From: Moringa oleifera
Lineage: Eukaryota > Streptophyta > Magnoliopsida > Brassicales > Moringaceae
Direction: 5' to 3'
DNA length: 64,000 nucleotides
Assembly: GCA_021397835.1 (NCBI GenBank)
Contig: JAJFZO010000609.1
Coordinates: forward strand, 7,132,001 to 7,196,000
The translations under genes were made by a program, and so were the position numbers. How positions within the stretch are numbered: position 1 is the stretch's first letter; every line of letters starts with the position of its first letter. Of this stretch, positions 1 through 11,897 are shown in pieces. The notes below the pieces were generated by a model. The model had not been told where the DNA came from. It searched no databases and saw nothing but the letters and a program-made list of their open reading frames with translations.

Positions 1-3000
1 ATTTTGTGAAATCAAATTACTTGAGAGAACGATTTGTGAAATTGATAATGGATTTTTGCCCTAACAAATGATTTCATCTTGAATTAAAGTTTCAATTGCA
101 GTCACATTGAAAAAGTGGGTAACATCATCATTAATGGATAATGAATCTTCACATCATGATATTGACTACTATTTCTGTAGTTGCAAGATGAAATTATGTA
201 CATGATGGACATTGAGGAACCACCCAACGAGAAGGTTTAAGTTTGTGGTCAAATTGGTGTAATGTATTGATTTGTTAGATTCAATTGTTATTATTTTGTC
301 AATAATGTTGGGTTACGTATTGCTTTGATTTTATTGTGATTATCTTTACAAAGATTAACTATATGCACATGATAGTTCATGAAAGTGGATTATTAATGTC
401 TTTTTGATTATCTTTGATTTTATTTTTATTTTGAATCTGGTTTGCTGATACTGTTGATGAAACTAGTTAATTTCTTGAGATTACAAAAATATTAATAAGA
501 TAGAATTGATTTGGCGAGTGAATACATGTGTACCATTGTTAGTTTGATCATGCAAATTGACTTTTCATAATGATGGATGATTTTTGAAAGCTTTGATGAA
601 ACTAGTTTCTTTAGATGTCGGGTTGCCAATTGTTTGGAACCATTATCTAAACAATCACTGATACATGATGGATGATTTTGGAAGCTTGCATATATGCTAA
701 TTTTGAAACATTCAGTAGGCTCTAAACATGCATTGACATATTCTTATGCCTTGTTAGTTTGATGAATGGTATTGTATAAATAAGATGATTTGCAACTAAG
801 CCTACATGGCTGTATCCAAATTCCTTACCTAGTCTCGCATTTGTGCCGATTGCTTTAGGTCTAACAACAAGTTTGTTGTAGCTTATCGTGGTCTTCAAGA
901 GTGGATTAAACCATCTATTTGTGATGGGGTTTACAGAAGCAAAGGGTAATAAGATGATCGTCCAGCTTCCCTAGTGGATGAAACGATCGAGAGTTCTAGA
1001 TAGGTGGTTGCATGGTTATCCTTCTCTCGTATTTGTCAACCTTTTTGCTTCTAGTTTTGCGTGCTAGTAATCCAAGTTCTTGTTTTTACTTTAAAGAGCT
1101 TTCAAGGCTCTTTGTTCTCTTCCCACAAATAACATCAAAGTTTGATTGTGAAACTCGTCCTCTTAATTTTTTATCTTTATGTATTTTTATTGATCTTTTG
1201 TTAGTTTCATTCCCTAAACGTTGTCTAATCACATATCCTTTTTCTACCTTTTGTGCTTATTAAAAGATTTCTTATTTAGCGAATTGAATCCCTTTCAACT
1301 TTATTGTTTTTCTCCCTCGCAATAAGGGTGCCATAATTAGGATTCAATTAGATTTCGGTTTTGAATTATTAGTTTAAGGTTCATTGTTAGGATAAACCAA
1401 AATTTGAACCATTAAATTTCGATTTCAATTAAAGTTTGTTCAAATTAGCGGTTCAAATTTCAGTTCAAGTTTTAGTTCATAAGTGAGTTCGATTCAAATT
1501 CGGTTCAGATTCATATTATGTTCAAAGTTGGTTCAAAATAGATTCAGATTTTGGTTCAAGTTCAAATTTGGTTCAGATTTAGTTGAACCAGATTAAGTAG
1601 TTGATCTAATAAAGAAACTTAATCTAATGAAGATATATTTTCAAAAATAAAGATACCTAATTTAATGATGTTAAATTAATTAGCTAATTAAAATAATAAA
1701 CAATTTAAATTAGACTTGTAATTAATTTTTACTGGAATTAAGTTACCTACGTATCCCCTTGGATGTTAGAGGAATCAAAATCCACATAATTCTCTCATTT
1801 TTTAAAAATTAAGATATTCATTAATCGTTGCGCTGTCGATGCCCTTAGTAATATGTCTATTTTTCAACAAATCATAATTTAATTCTTGATCTATTTCTTG
1901 TTGTCGAAATTATAACTTAGTCTAATCATCAACACAAACTTGGGCTTAAATTGAAGACTCATACATGAGCACTTTTGATTCAATACATTTCCGCCGACAC
2001 TAAACTTTTGTTTTACGACAATTGCAAAAATCGTTGTTGTAAGAACTTGCTTGGTTATAATAACTGAAAATGAAAACTATCTTTCATATTCTTTTCACCA
2101 TTGTAAAATATTCAAATTATTATCTTCATCAACAAATTTAAAAGAAGTTATTAAATAATTCTCAAGCTTAGAATTTAATCTTGATGATGATGAACCTCAT
2201 AATCATTTTTGTTTTTTGAAAAAAACAATTGATACACTCACTAATTTTTTATGATGAAACTTAAGATTAATTATCAATTTTTACGACATCGATATTATTA
2301 GATTGACCATAAAATGTATGATATTTATTATATAGTGAATAAAATAAATTCTTAATATTTACAATCATAACTATAATATCCATTTCTATTTGTAAACAAT
2401 TATAATAATAAGTTAAATACTCGTTCAAACAACTAATTTGTAACATGGATCAAATACTAACATAAGCAAATATATGGTTTGAATATTAAAATAATACACT
2501 AATTATTTATCTTTCATAACTTAAATGCAATTGAGTAATTTTTCATCTTTTTTATATTTTTGAAATTATACAATAATATTAATAACTTCAATAATAAAAT
2601 AATATATTTTAATAAAAAATTAGTAGTATCATTAGAACTCAATGAATTGATAATAAGAATATTAATATATATACTATATTAAATTATTTTATATATTTTT
2701 AATTAATTTAATTAAAAATCAAATCAAAATTATTGATTTTAAACTGTTGATTTTGATTTTGATTCAGAATTTACATAAATTATAATTAAGTTATATTTAA
2801 AATTACTTTAATTGTTATTTTAAATCAAAATCATTATTCAATTTAAATTTTAAAAATTAAAATTTGATTCCTCGATTTAAATTGAACCATAATTATCTCT
2901 ACCTCACCAACACTGAAGCAAAAATGTGTTAAAATTTTTGGATTACACTAGGTGGTGGACACCTAACTTACATGGGATTTTGCCTTGTTGGTCATGTAAG

Positions 3001-3025
3001 CTCACTGGGAGTCCATTTTTGGGCT
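1..3025. other. AT-rich spacer left of the MULE
   Basis: No gene can be supported here. The stretch is AT-rich with stops in all frames. Positions 1380-1620 carry many degenerate copies of a short motif close to GGTTCAAATT, which looks like simple-sequence decay. Around 820-1010 one + frame reads through a coding-like run before breaking, but I do not recognise it. The rest (1620-2900) is A/T tracts. Confidence 0.6.
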
Positions 3026-3034
3026 TAAATTTTG
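3026..3034. repeat. Left target-site duplication of MULE copy 1
   Basis: The nonamer TAAATTTTG lies here and again at 11089-11097, exactly at the two outer edges of the decayed terminal inverted repeats. Mutator-like elements typically make 9-bp duplications, so size and position both fit. Confidence 0.75.
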
Positions 3035-4974
3035 GGCGAATTTTTATATTTAGCACTCTGCATATACGATTTTACAAAAATAACCAATATTTTGAATTCA
3101 TGTTTTTTTAGCACTTTCTGAACAGTTTCGGACCAAGTTACCCTTAATGAAAAGTAACAATTACATTTTTACTCACTAAAAAGAATACCAAAAGTCAAAC
3201 CAACATTTCCCTCCATTTTCTAACAGTGTCTTCATCTTTTTGCGTCTCTTGCAATCTCTCTCACTAGATTAAGTGATTTTGTATTTATTTTTACAAATTG
3301 ATCACCCAGAAATATCGAGAAACTATCTAAAGTATTAAAAATCTACAAAGGTATGTTTTAAAACGATTATTTCGGCATAAAGTTTAGAGTTTTTGCATTT
3401 TAGATACCCACAAACCAAATATTCTTATGACGTCTGATTCTCCATTTTCGTTTACATGTTTACTTTTACTTTTGTATATGAAAACTTGATTAAATGCTTC
3501 TGTCATGTTTTAAATGATTTAAGTTGCTAGTTCATGAATCTCTAATGACAGGGTATATCAATGTGTATTATTTTCATTTTTCTTTCAATACTTTGAAGTT
3601 GATTAATTTTTTTGAGAACATTGGGTATATTGGTGTGTATTATGTGTGTGAACTGCGTTTTACTCTTTCATTTGTGATGCTTGACCTTAAATTTCACAAA
3701 CAAATGTTGCTAACTTAGGTTTAAGTCATATTAATCTTAACGTATTATTGAAAATCATAATAACTTGTAGGAAATTGTTTCTTCTTTCATAAATTCGTAT
3801 CAACATCTTAAGTTTTTGTATCAATTATTTTTAATTTCGTATCAATATTTTATAAATCCTTAATATGTTCATCCATTATTTATTTTTTTTCCTGTACAGA
3901 TGGATGTTACTAAGAAATATTTGATTCCTAAAGAGAGTTGGAAGCTTTCAGCCAGAGTATTGAAGCACTGTGATACTGATGTTGTATCAAATATAAAACG
4001 TGCCTTAAATGACTCTCAAAGGCAGAAGTTCAATACCACCTGCCTTGATCACTTCTTGGAAGTGAATGAGGATTTCATATTTTCTGGCTTAATTGTCCAT
4101 AATTTACTACTTCGACAAATTGAGCAACCTAATGATGAAGAAATGTGATTTCGACTTGGAAAGCAGGAAGTACGTTTTGGTAAGGAAGAATTTTGTTTAA
4201 TCACCGGGTTGAGATTTGGAGAGCTACCAGACACAAATTTGATTGCCCCAAATCAGTTTGGCATCCATGCTAAGTATTTTGATGGGAAGAACAAGGTTAC
4301 CACTAGTTCTGTTAAGTCAAAACTACTTGAAGGAGAATTTGATGAAGATTCCGATGATGCAGTAAAGCTTGTATTGGTTTACTTACTCAATGCCTTTATC
4401 AAAGGCAGTGATGAGCGACAACATATCCCCCAGTGGCATTTTCATCTTATTGATAACTTAAAAGCATTCAATAGCTTTCCCTGGGGTACCTTAGTCTACT
4501 GTAACTCATTGAGGTATTTCAAAAACGCTCTAACCATTCGAAATACTCAACGTGGAGAATTATCATATAACATATTTGGTTTTGTATGGGCACTACAGGT
4601 ATTAAACTCGTTGGTATCTATATTTATTTATTTTTATGTTTTTATTTACTTTTTCAAAGACTTTGCAATACCTAACTTATCTTTTTATTCTAAGATTTTT
4701 GCATTTGAGATGATACCTAGCACGAAGCAGCATGCCACACGAATAGTAAGATCACCGTTACCTAGAATTTGTTGGTGAAAATTTGATCATAAGCCACATA
4801 GTGGGCACTATAAGAGAATTTTTACAAATAAGGTACGTTTAAATTCGTATTATTATTGATTGAATTCATATGCAATATATTATTTCATTGCATCATTCAC
4901 ACTATCGTGACAACACTTAGAAATCGTTATAACAATAATGAAGTCTTTGTGTTTTTTTACATAAACGTGTCAAG

Positions 4975-5098
4975 ATTTATCATATTCGTACCAAGATTAA
5001 CTATTTCATGTCAAGATTCACCATTTCGTGCTAAGATTCACTATTTTGTGCCAAGATTCACCATTTCGTGCTAAGATTCACCATTTCGTGCCAAGTTT
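4975..5098. repeat. 20-bp minisatellite in a Ulp1 intron
   Basis: Five or six imperfect copies of a unit close to CCAAGATTCACCATTTCGTG lie in tandem within an intron of the MULE Ulp1 gene. The same TTTCGTG/CAAG wording recurs, more loosely, at 6700-7130. Confidence 0.8.
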
Positions 5099-5540
5099 TA
5101 CTATTTACGTGACATCTTTTAAAGTCTAAATTCATTTCAATTTAGACTTTCATGATACCATTTGCACATTTTTAGTTATATGTTTCATAATTTTAAAATT
5201 ATTAATATGTAAGTAATTTTATTTATAAAAATTTTTATTTGAATTAACATTTGATTATTGTTTTAGATGGTAGTGAAGGTCAAACTTGAGCCGACTCCTA
5301 CTGAATGTGAAGCCTCATATTACCTGGGAATTGATGAGAGCGTGTTGCCTCTGCATCTTGGTACAACAAAATAGCATCGGCTCAATAAGCATAGCAATGC
5401 TTCGACCAGTGAAGATGATGAGGATGATGAGAATCTCGTGGCTACAAGAAGAAAAAATCCTACAAAATTGCCTGCCTTATCAAAGGTAGACAATGTATAC
5501 AAAATCTTATAATATTTAATTAATATTAGTTATATGTTAA

Positions 5541-5558
5541 TATATATATATATATATG
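5541..5558. repeat. (AT)n microsatellite
   Basis: A short uninterrupted run of AT dinucleotides inside the MULE Ulp1 gene intron. Confidence 0.8.
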
Positions 5559-6689
5559 TATATTATGTTTTCATTATTTAATTTTTTAATTGATGACTAA
5601 TTAATTTGTTTGATCGATGATTAAATATAGCGATGATCTAGACATAATGCTACTTCACGACTAAGAGATGATGATGGAGATAAGGATGAGGATGAGGATG
5701 AGGTTGAGGTTAAAGATATAGAGGGAGATGGAAGGGAAGATGTTGAAGGAGAACAAGAGGAGAGGACACATACAGATTTCAGGGAGGAGGTTAGGGTAGA
5801 GGATACGAGAACGAGAACTGCAGCTATGGGTGAAGACTCCCAAGCTGAGAGATCACAGACTAAGAGCGTAGAGATAGATACTGAGATTTACCGTCGTCTC
5901 GATGACTTAGTGGCGAAGGTAAATCTCATGAATGCAAGAATATTGAGTAATCACACTGAGCTTATGATTGCCATATACTTTATCAAACAAGCATTGTAAC
6001 AAGTTGTCTCCTCTGATCGAGATCTTACACGCACTGAGACTGGCACACGCCAAAATGAGGTAATTTTATCCTTATTTATGTACAAGATCATAAGTTTCGT
6101 TACAATATAATTCATTGCAAAATTAACTTTCCGTCTCTTGTAGGGTGATAATGATGCAACTTCCAGTGCACACCCTTCAGCTGCTCATGGCCAATATTCT
6201 TAAGAACCTATTAATGTAAAGGAGGTTAAGAGTGAGGATGTAAGGGATGGAGATGAAGCCGTTGAGGCTGAAAGAGAGGCTATGGCGTGTTTAGCGGACT
6301 TAGCGACCATTCTACTGAGGGAAGATAATGTGATACCAGTTTGTAGGCCGCGTAAGCGGTCTAGACAGCTGTGTAGTCCATACATCGACCCCACTAAACA
6401 TAAACGGGCAAGGTCCGAGCAAATGATTGATTCAAAGTTGCAACTGGATGAAGACATATGTAATGAATATGAAGCGTTTATGAAGGGATCATTAATGTCA
6501 TAGTGAGTTAACTTATATATAATTTTTTTAATAGATATCATATATTTTTTTTATAAATATCATATAAATAACAAACTGACTTTTTTAATGCAGTCGCAAT
6601 GTACATATTGGTTATTTTGTCAGTATCGAGTGGTTTCGCACATTTGAGGTCAATGATCAATGGATCGATGATTCGGTATGTCACATCAT

Positions 6690-7130
6690 ACTAAATCATA
6701 TCTAATTTATATGATTTGCACCTAGGTGCAATATTCCGTATCAAATATTGGGATTAATGCTTATGTTATATGCTTCTGTATCAAGTATTATGATTCGTGT
6801 TTAGTTTATATGTTATCATGTTACGTATTATAATTCGTGTCCATTTATATGATTTCGTCTCAGTATTATGATTCATGCTTCATTTTATATAATATAATTT
6901 TATGTGTAGTTATTCATCTCTATATTTATGTTTTCGTGTCAAGTATTATGATTCCTGCTTAGATTGCATCATTTCGTGTCAAGATTTCGTGTCAAGTATT
7001 ATGATTCGTGCCAAGATTTCATGTCAAGTATTATGATTCGTGCCTAGATTACATCATTTCGTGCCAAAGTTATATGATTTCGTATCAAGTATTATGATTT
7101 TTGTTTATGTTTAATATTTTGTGACATTTT
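6690..7130. repeat. Degenerate TTTCGTG / CAAGTATTATGATTCGTG repeat tract
   Basis: An intron of the MULE Ulp1 gene is filled with imperfect repeats of phrases such as TTTCGTGTCAAG and TATTATGATTCGTG, spaced roughly 20-35 bp. It appears to derive from the same unit as the array at 4975-5098. Confidence 0.65.
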
Positions 7131-8159
7131 CACTTGGTTTTTGCAGCACATTGATGCTTATTTATACCTATTAAGAAAACGATAGAAGGAGTTTTCAAAT
7201 GTATATAAGCAGGATATATGCATTTGTGACCTTTTACTTTATGTAAGTTTTGATAATTTTCATTGGTCTTTTCTGATTACACTGCATTTTGTTTATTGTT
7301 TGACAATCTCCTTCATTTTTTTTTCCAAATGGTTTTGTAGAGATGTTTTTTTCATATATATAATAAGTACCAAGTAGATCTAGATGCTGATGGTCCTCCA
7401 TCAAATTCACAATGGGACACCCACCAATGAGACAGTGGTCTTCTAGAGCGTGTGCGCGGAACATTTTGTGATGACTGCCCACCATGGCACACTGTCAATA
7501 AAGTAAAAGAAAAATTTATCTTCATCACTTTAAGTTATTAATTTTAGCAATATTTCATTTCACTGAAATATGAGCAATTGCAGCTATTAGTGCCATGCCA
7601 TATTAGTGGAGCTCATTGACTTGTTGTTGTCATCGATCTGCAAAAATTTAGTTTGTGCATTTATGACTCGTATCGACAACATGTGCCACCAGAAGTGCAA
7701 ATTCGACAGCAAAATTGTTTCAAATTCATGCTTCCTAGTTTTTTGTCAAGCGGGGGTTACTTCATTGCCAAACCTGATGTTGCAATTTCTACAGTTTCAT
7801 TGTCATGCACATTACATCCAAAATCTCAAGTCCTCAACAAAAAGCATCGTAAGTTTTAGTCATATCGATTTATTTACATTTATAATGTTATCAGTTTTTT
7901 AACACATGCTAATTGGCATACTTTCTTCTTTTTTTATGCAGTGGTAATTGCGGCCCTCATATGCTATATGCCATAGAACATTTATTGACTGGCAAGCCAC
8001 TGAAGTACACCGATACCCAAATGCCAAAAATTAGAAAGCAAATAACTGTTTATGTATTTGCTAACTCAACTGATGAGAACGATGACTCACAATGACAGCT
8101 TATGTTATTTTTCACATAATTATTTTGTATTAAATTTTTGTATATATATTTTATGTATA

Positions 8160-9696
8160 GAAATATCTGGTCTAATCACTGAATGGAACATAACCAAACA
8201 TGACACCATGAAATGCCAGTGGGTATATCTGTTCATTTCCATCCTTACACACGGCTACAAACATGACACCATGAAATCTTCCTTTCAAGTGAGTGGCATC
8301 GATAGCAATAACTGGTCTAATTACTGAATGGAACCCTCTTAATGATTGTCCAAGGGCTATAAAGCAATACTTAAATCGATTAGTCTCATCTTCTATGCAT
8401 ATGTGAGCCTTAGTTCCTATTAGTTATTTGTAACATGTGACAATATGATGGTAATTGTTGGTATGACTCAACTGGGTCACCATAAGTAAGACACAATACG
8501 TATTCTTTCGCCTTTCAAGCTTTGCTATATAAAATTTGTATGCCATATAATTTTTTTATGTCACTTATGATATCTTTCGGCTTAATAATTCTAGCATTTG
8601 TGGATAACCGCTGGGCAATAATTTCTCCAATAATAGTAGAAGTTATTTGTCGATGTCGTCGATGCAACTCCTCAATTATGCAAGTGTGGGTCAAATCACA
8701 ACGTCTAATTTGAAAGAATTGTTCTTGTGCAACTTTTACAGCATGGACCTCCCATGCACAATTTTCTTCTCTACAAGCAATCTCAAATATTGATTTGTTA
8801 GATCTAGTGACTCTAAATTCAAAGTTCTCAGTCAATGCATATATACCCAAAAATCGCTTCAACTCTTTCTTATTTGATAAAAATTGACCTCTAATAAGGG
8901 TGTCAGTCGGAGTCACTAATTCTATGGTAGAAGCCGAAACAATGCAGTGTAATTCAGCACCCAACACACTATACCTCTTATTAACACCATCACTTATATT
9001 ATTATGTACTTCAGGGCATGCAGGTGGCACATAAGGTGGGATCAAACGTGGTACAAAAGGCAAGTTCTCATCATTAAGCTCAACTTCCATAATGGGTTCA
9101 CTTTGCTCTTCTTCGATAGGTTAAGTGGGCTCAATATCTGGGACTGGATACTCACACCCAACATCATAGTCCATCGATTCATCTAAGTTGATTTCATCAG
9201 TATTCTGAGTGTTTTGGGGAGTCTTATGATGGAATAATGGTTTCATGCCCAAATTATTACCCTGAACAATTGGATGGGTCTGTACATTGGGAATTGCATC
9301 TGTAACCTCATTGCTCCCAATACAAGAGTTTAACTGATTGATTCGTTTTGAATTTTCACCTTCACATACACCATGTGTATTCTCAATATTATGTTGCTCT
9401 ACCAAATCCATAATTACACGGGGTACTACGTTATCATCATACAACATGAACTCAACATCATCATCATTCACTAACTCAATTTTCACGACAGTTTCCTCAA
9501 ATCTCACTATGGTGTGTAGTGTAATATCATAATTAGAGAAATCCGTATCAATGCAAGATTTAACTAAACCCAATAACTGTACATGTGTCAAATCCTTTTG
9601 GACAACACAACCTCGAGTTTTGATAGTCCTACCAGTATACTCAAAACTTCCTCTTGACTCGGACCACTCACCATTCCAAGTTACAATAACACGCAT
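8160..9696 (-). pseudogene. mudrA-type MULE transposase, 5' part (broken, truncated)
   Basis: The likely start is the ATG at 9694-9696, just after a splice acceptor, giving MRVIVTWNGEW, the N-terminal (PB1-like) region usual in MuDR transposases of this type. The reading frame runs through an acidic linker and the MuDR DNA-binding region (residues reading CREENCAWEVHA and later LTHTCI, with a conserved HTC). It then enters the transposase core, where IAIDATHLKG carries the first catalytic Asp at 8298-8300. Defects: stop TAA at 9121-9123, stop TGA at 8515-8517 in place of the Trp expected in KAWKAKE, and a frameshift near 8420. The core ends after about 35 residues at a duplicated filler segment. 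The second Asp and the Glu of the DDE triad are missing, so no active transposase is made. Confidence 0.82.
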
Positions 9697-9792
9697 TCTG
9701 CAATGACCATGAAAACATTTCAAAAAGGAAGCAACATGTTTAAAGAAGAACAAAACTAAAGTTCAGTAAATAAATAACGATTTAGATAAATA

Positions 9793-10084
9793 AGCAACGA
9801 TATTATTTTATGTATCGATTTCATTACAGAATATCAATTATGAATGAAGTCATGATGGTTCACAAGATGGCACGAATTTGGTGACTAAGTCACGATTTAA
9901 TCAAACATAGCACGATTATTTGTCTATGTCACGAAATAAGTAACAGTATTATCTCATGTATCGATTTCATTAAAGAATATCAATTGTGAATAAAGTCACG
10001 ATGGTTCATAAGATGGCACGAATTTGGTGACTAAGTCACGATTTAATCAAACGTAGCACGATCTTCTGTACATGTTACGATATG
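9793..10084. repeat. Tandem duplication of a 146-bp unit (two copies)
   Basis: The phrase TGTATCGATTTCATTA occurs at 9811 and again at 9957, and the whole intervening sequence matches in order, with only scattered differences. The unit is rich in CACGA words, the inverse complement of the TCGTG words in the Ulp1-side repeats. It lies upstream of the mudrA start, in the right subterminal part of the MULE. Confidence 0.85.
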
Positions 10085-10106
10085 CATGATACATTACGAT
10101 TATTCT

Positions 10107-10759
10107 TTTCAAACACATAAAATCTTGACAGTGTTAAGATATATTACCTTTCAAATACATATTTGTTGGTCTATTGACCCACCCGAACACTTTTTGATTT
10201 TGAAGAAGAATAATGTGTTACCAAAAAAGTGAGCTTGGTTGTGTAAATCTTAGATATAATGTGAAGAGAGCTTTCAAACACATAAAATCTTCGCAGTATT
10301 AAGATACATTATCTTTCAAATACATATTTGTTGGTCTATTGACCCACCCAAACACTTTTTGCTTTTGAAGAAGAATAATGTGTTACCAAAAATATGAGCT
10401 TGGTTGTGTAAATCTTAGATACAATGTGAAGGGAGCTTTCAAACACATAAAATCTTCGCAGTATTAAGATACATTACCTTTCAAATACATATTTATTAGT
10501 CTATTGACCCACCTGAACACTTTTTGCTTTTGAAGAACAATGTGTTACCAAAAACATGAGCTTGGTTGTGTAAATCTTAAATAAAACATGAAAAAAACTT
10601 TCAAACACATAAAATCTTCGCAGTATTAAGATACATTATCTTTTAAATACATACCAGTTAGTTTCTTGACCCACCCGAACACTTTTTGCTTTTGGAGAAT
10701 AATGTGTTACTAAAAACACGAGCTTGGTTGTGTAAATCTTAGTTATAACGTGAAGAGAA
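10107..10759. repeat. Four-copy tandem array of a ~164-bp unit
   Basis: Units begin at 10107, 10272, 10437 and 10599, each opening with TTTCAAACACATAAAATCTT and closing with a segment like GAGCTTGGTTGTGTAAATCTT. Copies differ by a few substitutions and small indels. The array lies between the transposase start and the right terminal repeat, where transposons often carry repeated transposase-binding or promoter sequence. That role is inferred, not shown. Confidence 0.92.
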
Positions 10760-11088
10760 CTAACCAAAATCAATTGATTTTGCTTTTGATTCCTTTTCTA
10801 GCTTCTATGTAGGTAAATCTTAGGTGCAAACATGAAGCAAAAATTTGGGGAAAGAGGTTGGACAAAGAGGGAGAAAGCTCGATGAGAGAGAAAGTTCAAT
10901 GAGAGAGAATACTAATACTGTGTACTGTTTTTTTTTTTGAATTTATTTACTTTTTAAGGGTTTTATTATCTTTAATATGGGTATTTTAGTCTTCACAGTA
11001 CATTTAAGTGCTAAAAATATAAAAATTAGAAAAAATAATTTTTTTTACAAAATAAGGAACAAGAAGTGCCATTTTTGTCAATTTCCTC

Positions 11089-11097
11089 TAAATTTTG
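11089..11097. repeat. Right target-site duplication of MULE copy 1
   Basis: TAAATTTTG, identical to 3026-3034, immediately follows the right end of the element. Confidence 0.75.
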
Positions 11098-11754
11098 CCT
11101 TGTGTCATTCCTAATCCAACATGGATCATTCGTTTCCTCCAATTACCAAAACAGTAGCAGTTTGAAAAGGAAAAAAGAAAAAGAAAAAGAAAAGGTAGAG
11201 TTTTAGAAACAATTGGGAAAAGAAAGTGGATAAAGGGAAAATTAAAAGCTTTAAACATTTTTCATTAACACATTTGAGGAAGCGATTAAGTTAAAAAAAC
11301 CTTCAAAAATTGTTCAAGATTGAAAAAAAAAAAAAGAGATAATGAAAGTGAGGATGAGAATTTATTAGTTTGGATAGGAGAGGAATGTCAAAAAAGGAAA
11401 ATTGCAATTGCAACATTTTATTGTTAGTGATAATTCGATATTCTTATTTTGTCTTAAAAGTTCACTTATTTAAATTAAATTAAATTAAAATTTAAAATAC
11501 ATAATTAATTTAATTAAATAAAAAAATTAAAAATAAAAGTAATAATTAATTTAAATTTTTTATATTATAAAATAAAATAAATACATAAGTAAAGTGCATT
11601 CATTTATTTAAGAAAAAAACGAAACAGGAGATTATGTGCTTTTTTTTTTTTTAAGATGTTTTCACTTTTCTGAGACTTCTGGAATCCACGTAGGGTTCCA
11701 TTGTTAACCTTTTTTGTTTTTTTTTTTTTAACGGTCAATGTTGATGCCACGTAA
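11098..11754. other. Spacer between MULE copy 1 and the WD40 gene
   Basis: AT-rich sequence with A-tracts (about 11160-11340), TTAAAT repeats (11460-11570) and T-tracts (about 11640-11730). I see no gene. It serves as the upstream region of the WD40 gene. Confidence 0.6.
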
Positions 11755-11775
11755 TTCCCGCCTTTAATTCCCGCC
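11755..11775 (+). promoter_or_regulatory. Paired E2F-like sites upstream of the WD40 gene
   Basis: TTCCCGCC occurs at 11755-11762 and 11768-11775, each preceded by TAA, a perfect local repeat 13 bp apart. This matches the plant E2F consensus WTTSSCSS. The pair lies about 120-140 bp before the start codon, as in genes induced at the G1/S transition. Confidence 0.6.
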
Positions 11776-11897
11776 GATGGACGAACTAATCAAATTTGAC
11801 CACCACCAACTGGAGTCACTCCATAAACCTGACGGAATTGGAAAATCCGAAGAAGAGAAGGAACACACGGTCATTCCCTCTGCTTTGCCGCGCTTCA

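Larger units (their letters stand above)
3900..8095 (+). pseudogene. Ulp1-like cysteine protease gene with DUF1985 domain (transposon-borne, broken)
   Basis: The gene is split into many exons. The DUF1985 part runs from 3900 to about 4600: it starts MDVTKKYLIPKESWK and includes a RFGKEEFCLITGLRFG-type core. An acidic low-complexity middle follows (about 5270-6500). The C48 (Ulp1/SUMO-protease-like) catalytic domain is at about 6594-8095. The triad is visible: His in SGAH at 7614-7616, Asp in CIYDS at 7665-7667, and Cys in GNCGPH at 7949-7951. In-frame stops interrupt it at 4146-4148, 5372-5374, 7428-7430 and 7617-7619, several at expected Trp codons, so it is a pseudogene. In active relatives the protein is thought to act on SUMO or a similar modifier; its role for the transposon is unclear. 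A related, more decayed copy lies at 22.5-26.6 kb. Confidence 0.8.
3035..11088. mobile_element. Mutator-like element (MULE) copy 1, with Ulp1 and mudrA genes
   Basis: An 8.05-kb DNA transposon of the Ulp1-carrying MULE type (Kaonashi-like in Arabidopsis terms). The left end starts GGCGAATTTTTAT and the right end, read inward on the minus strand, starts GAGGAAATTGACA. Further in, both ends share blocks such as TTTTTAGCACTT followed by an ACCC...TTAA segment, so the inverted repeats are at least about 150 bp but degenerate. Flanking 9-bp duplications are perfect. Inside, a Ulp1/DUF1985 gene (+) converges on a transposase gene (-). Both are broken by stops, and the transposase lacks most of its catalytic domain, so the copy cannot move by itself. 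Subterminal tandem arrays lie on the right side. Confidence 0.85.

Noticed and set aside
2977..11103. A 12-bp direct repeat ATTTTGCCTTGT at 2977-2988 and 11092-11103 as the MULE target-site duplication
   Set aside because: The left copy lies about 50 bp outside the inverted repeat, and MULE duplications are normally about 9 bp. TAAATTTTG sits exactly at both repeat edges, so it is the better candidate. The longer match may be chance.
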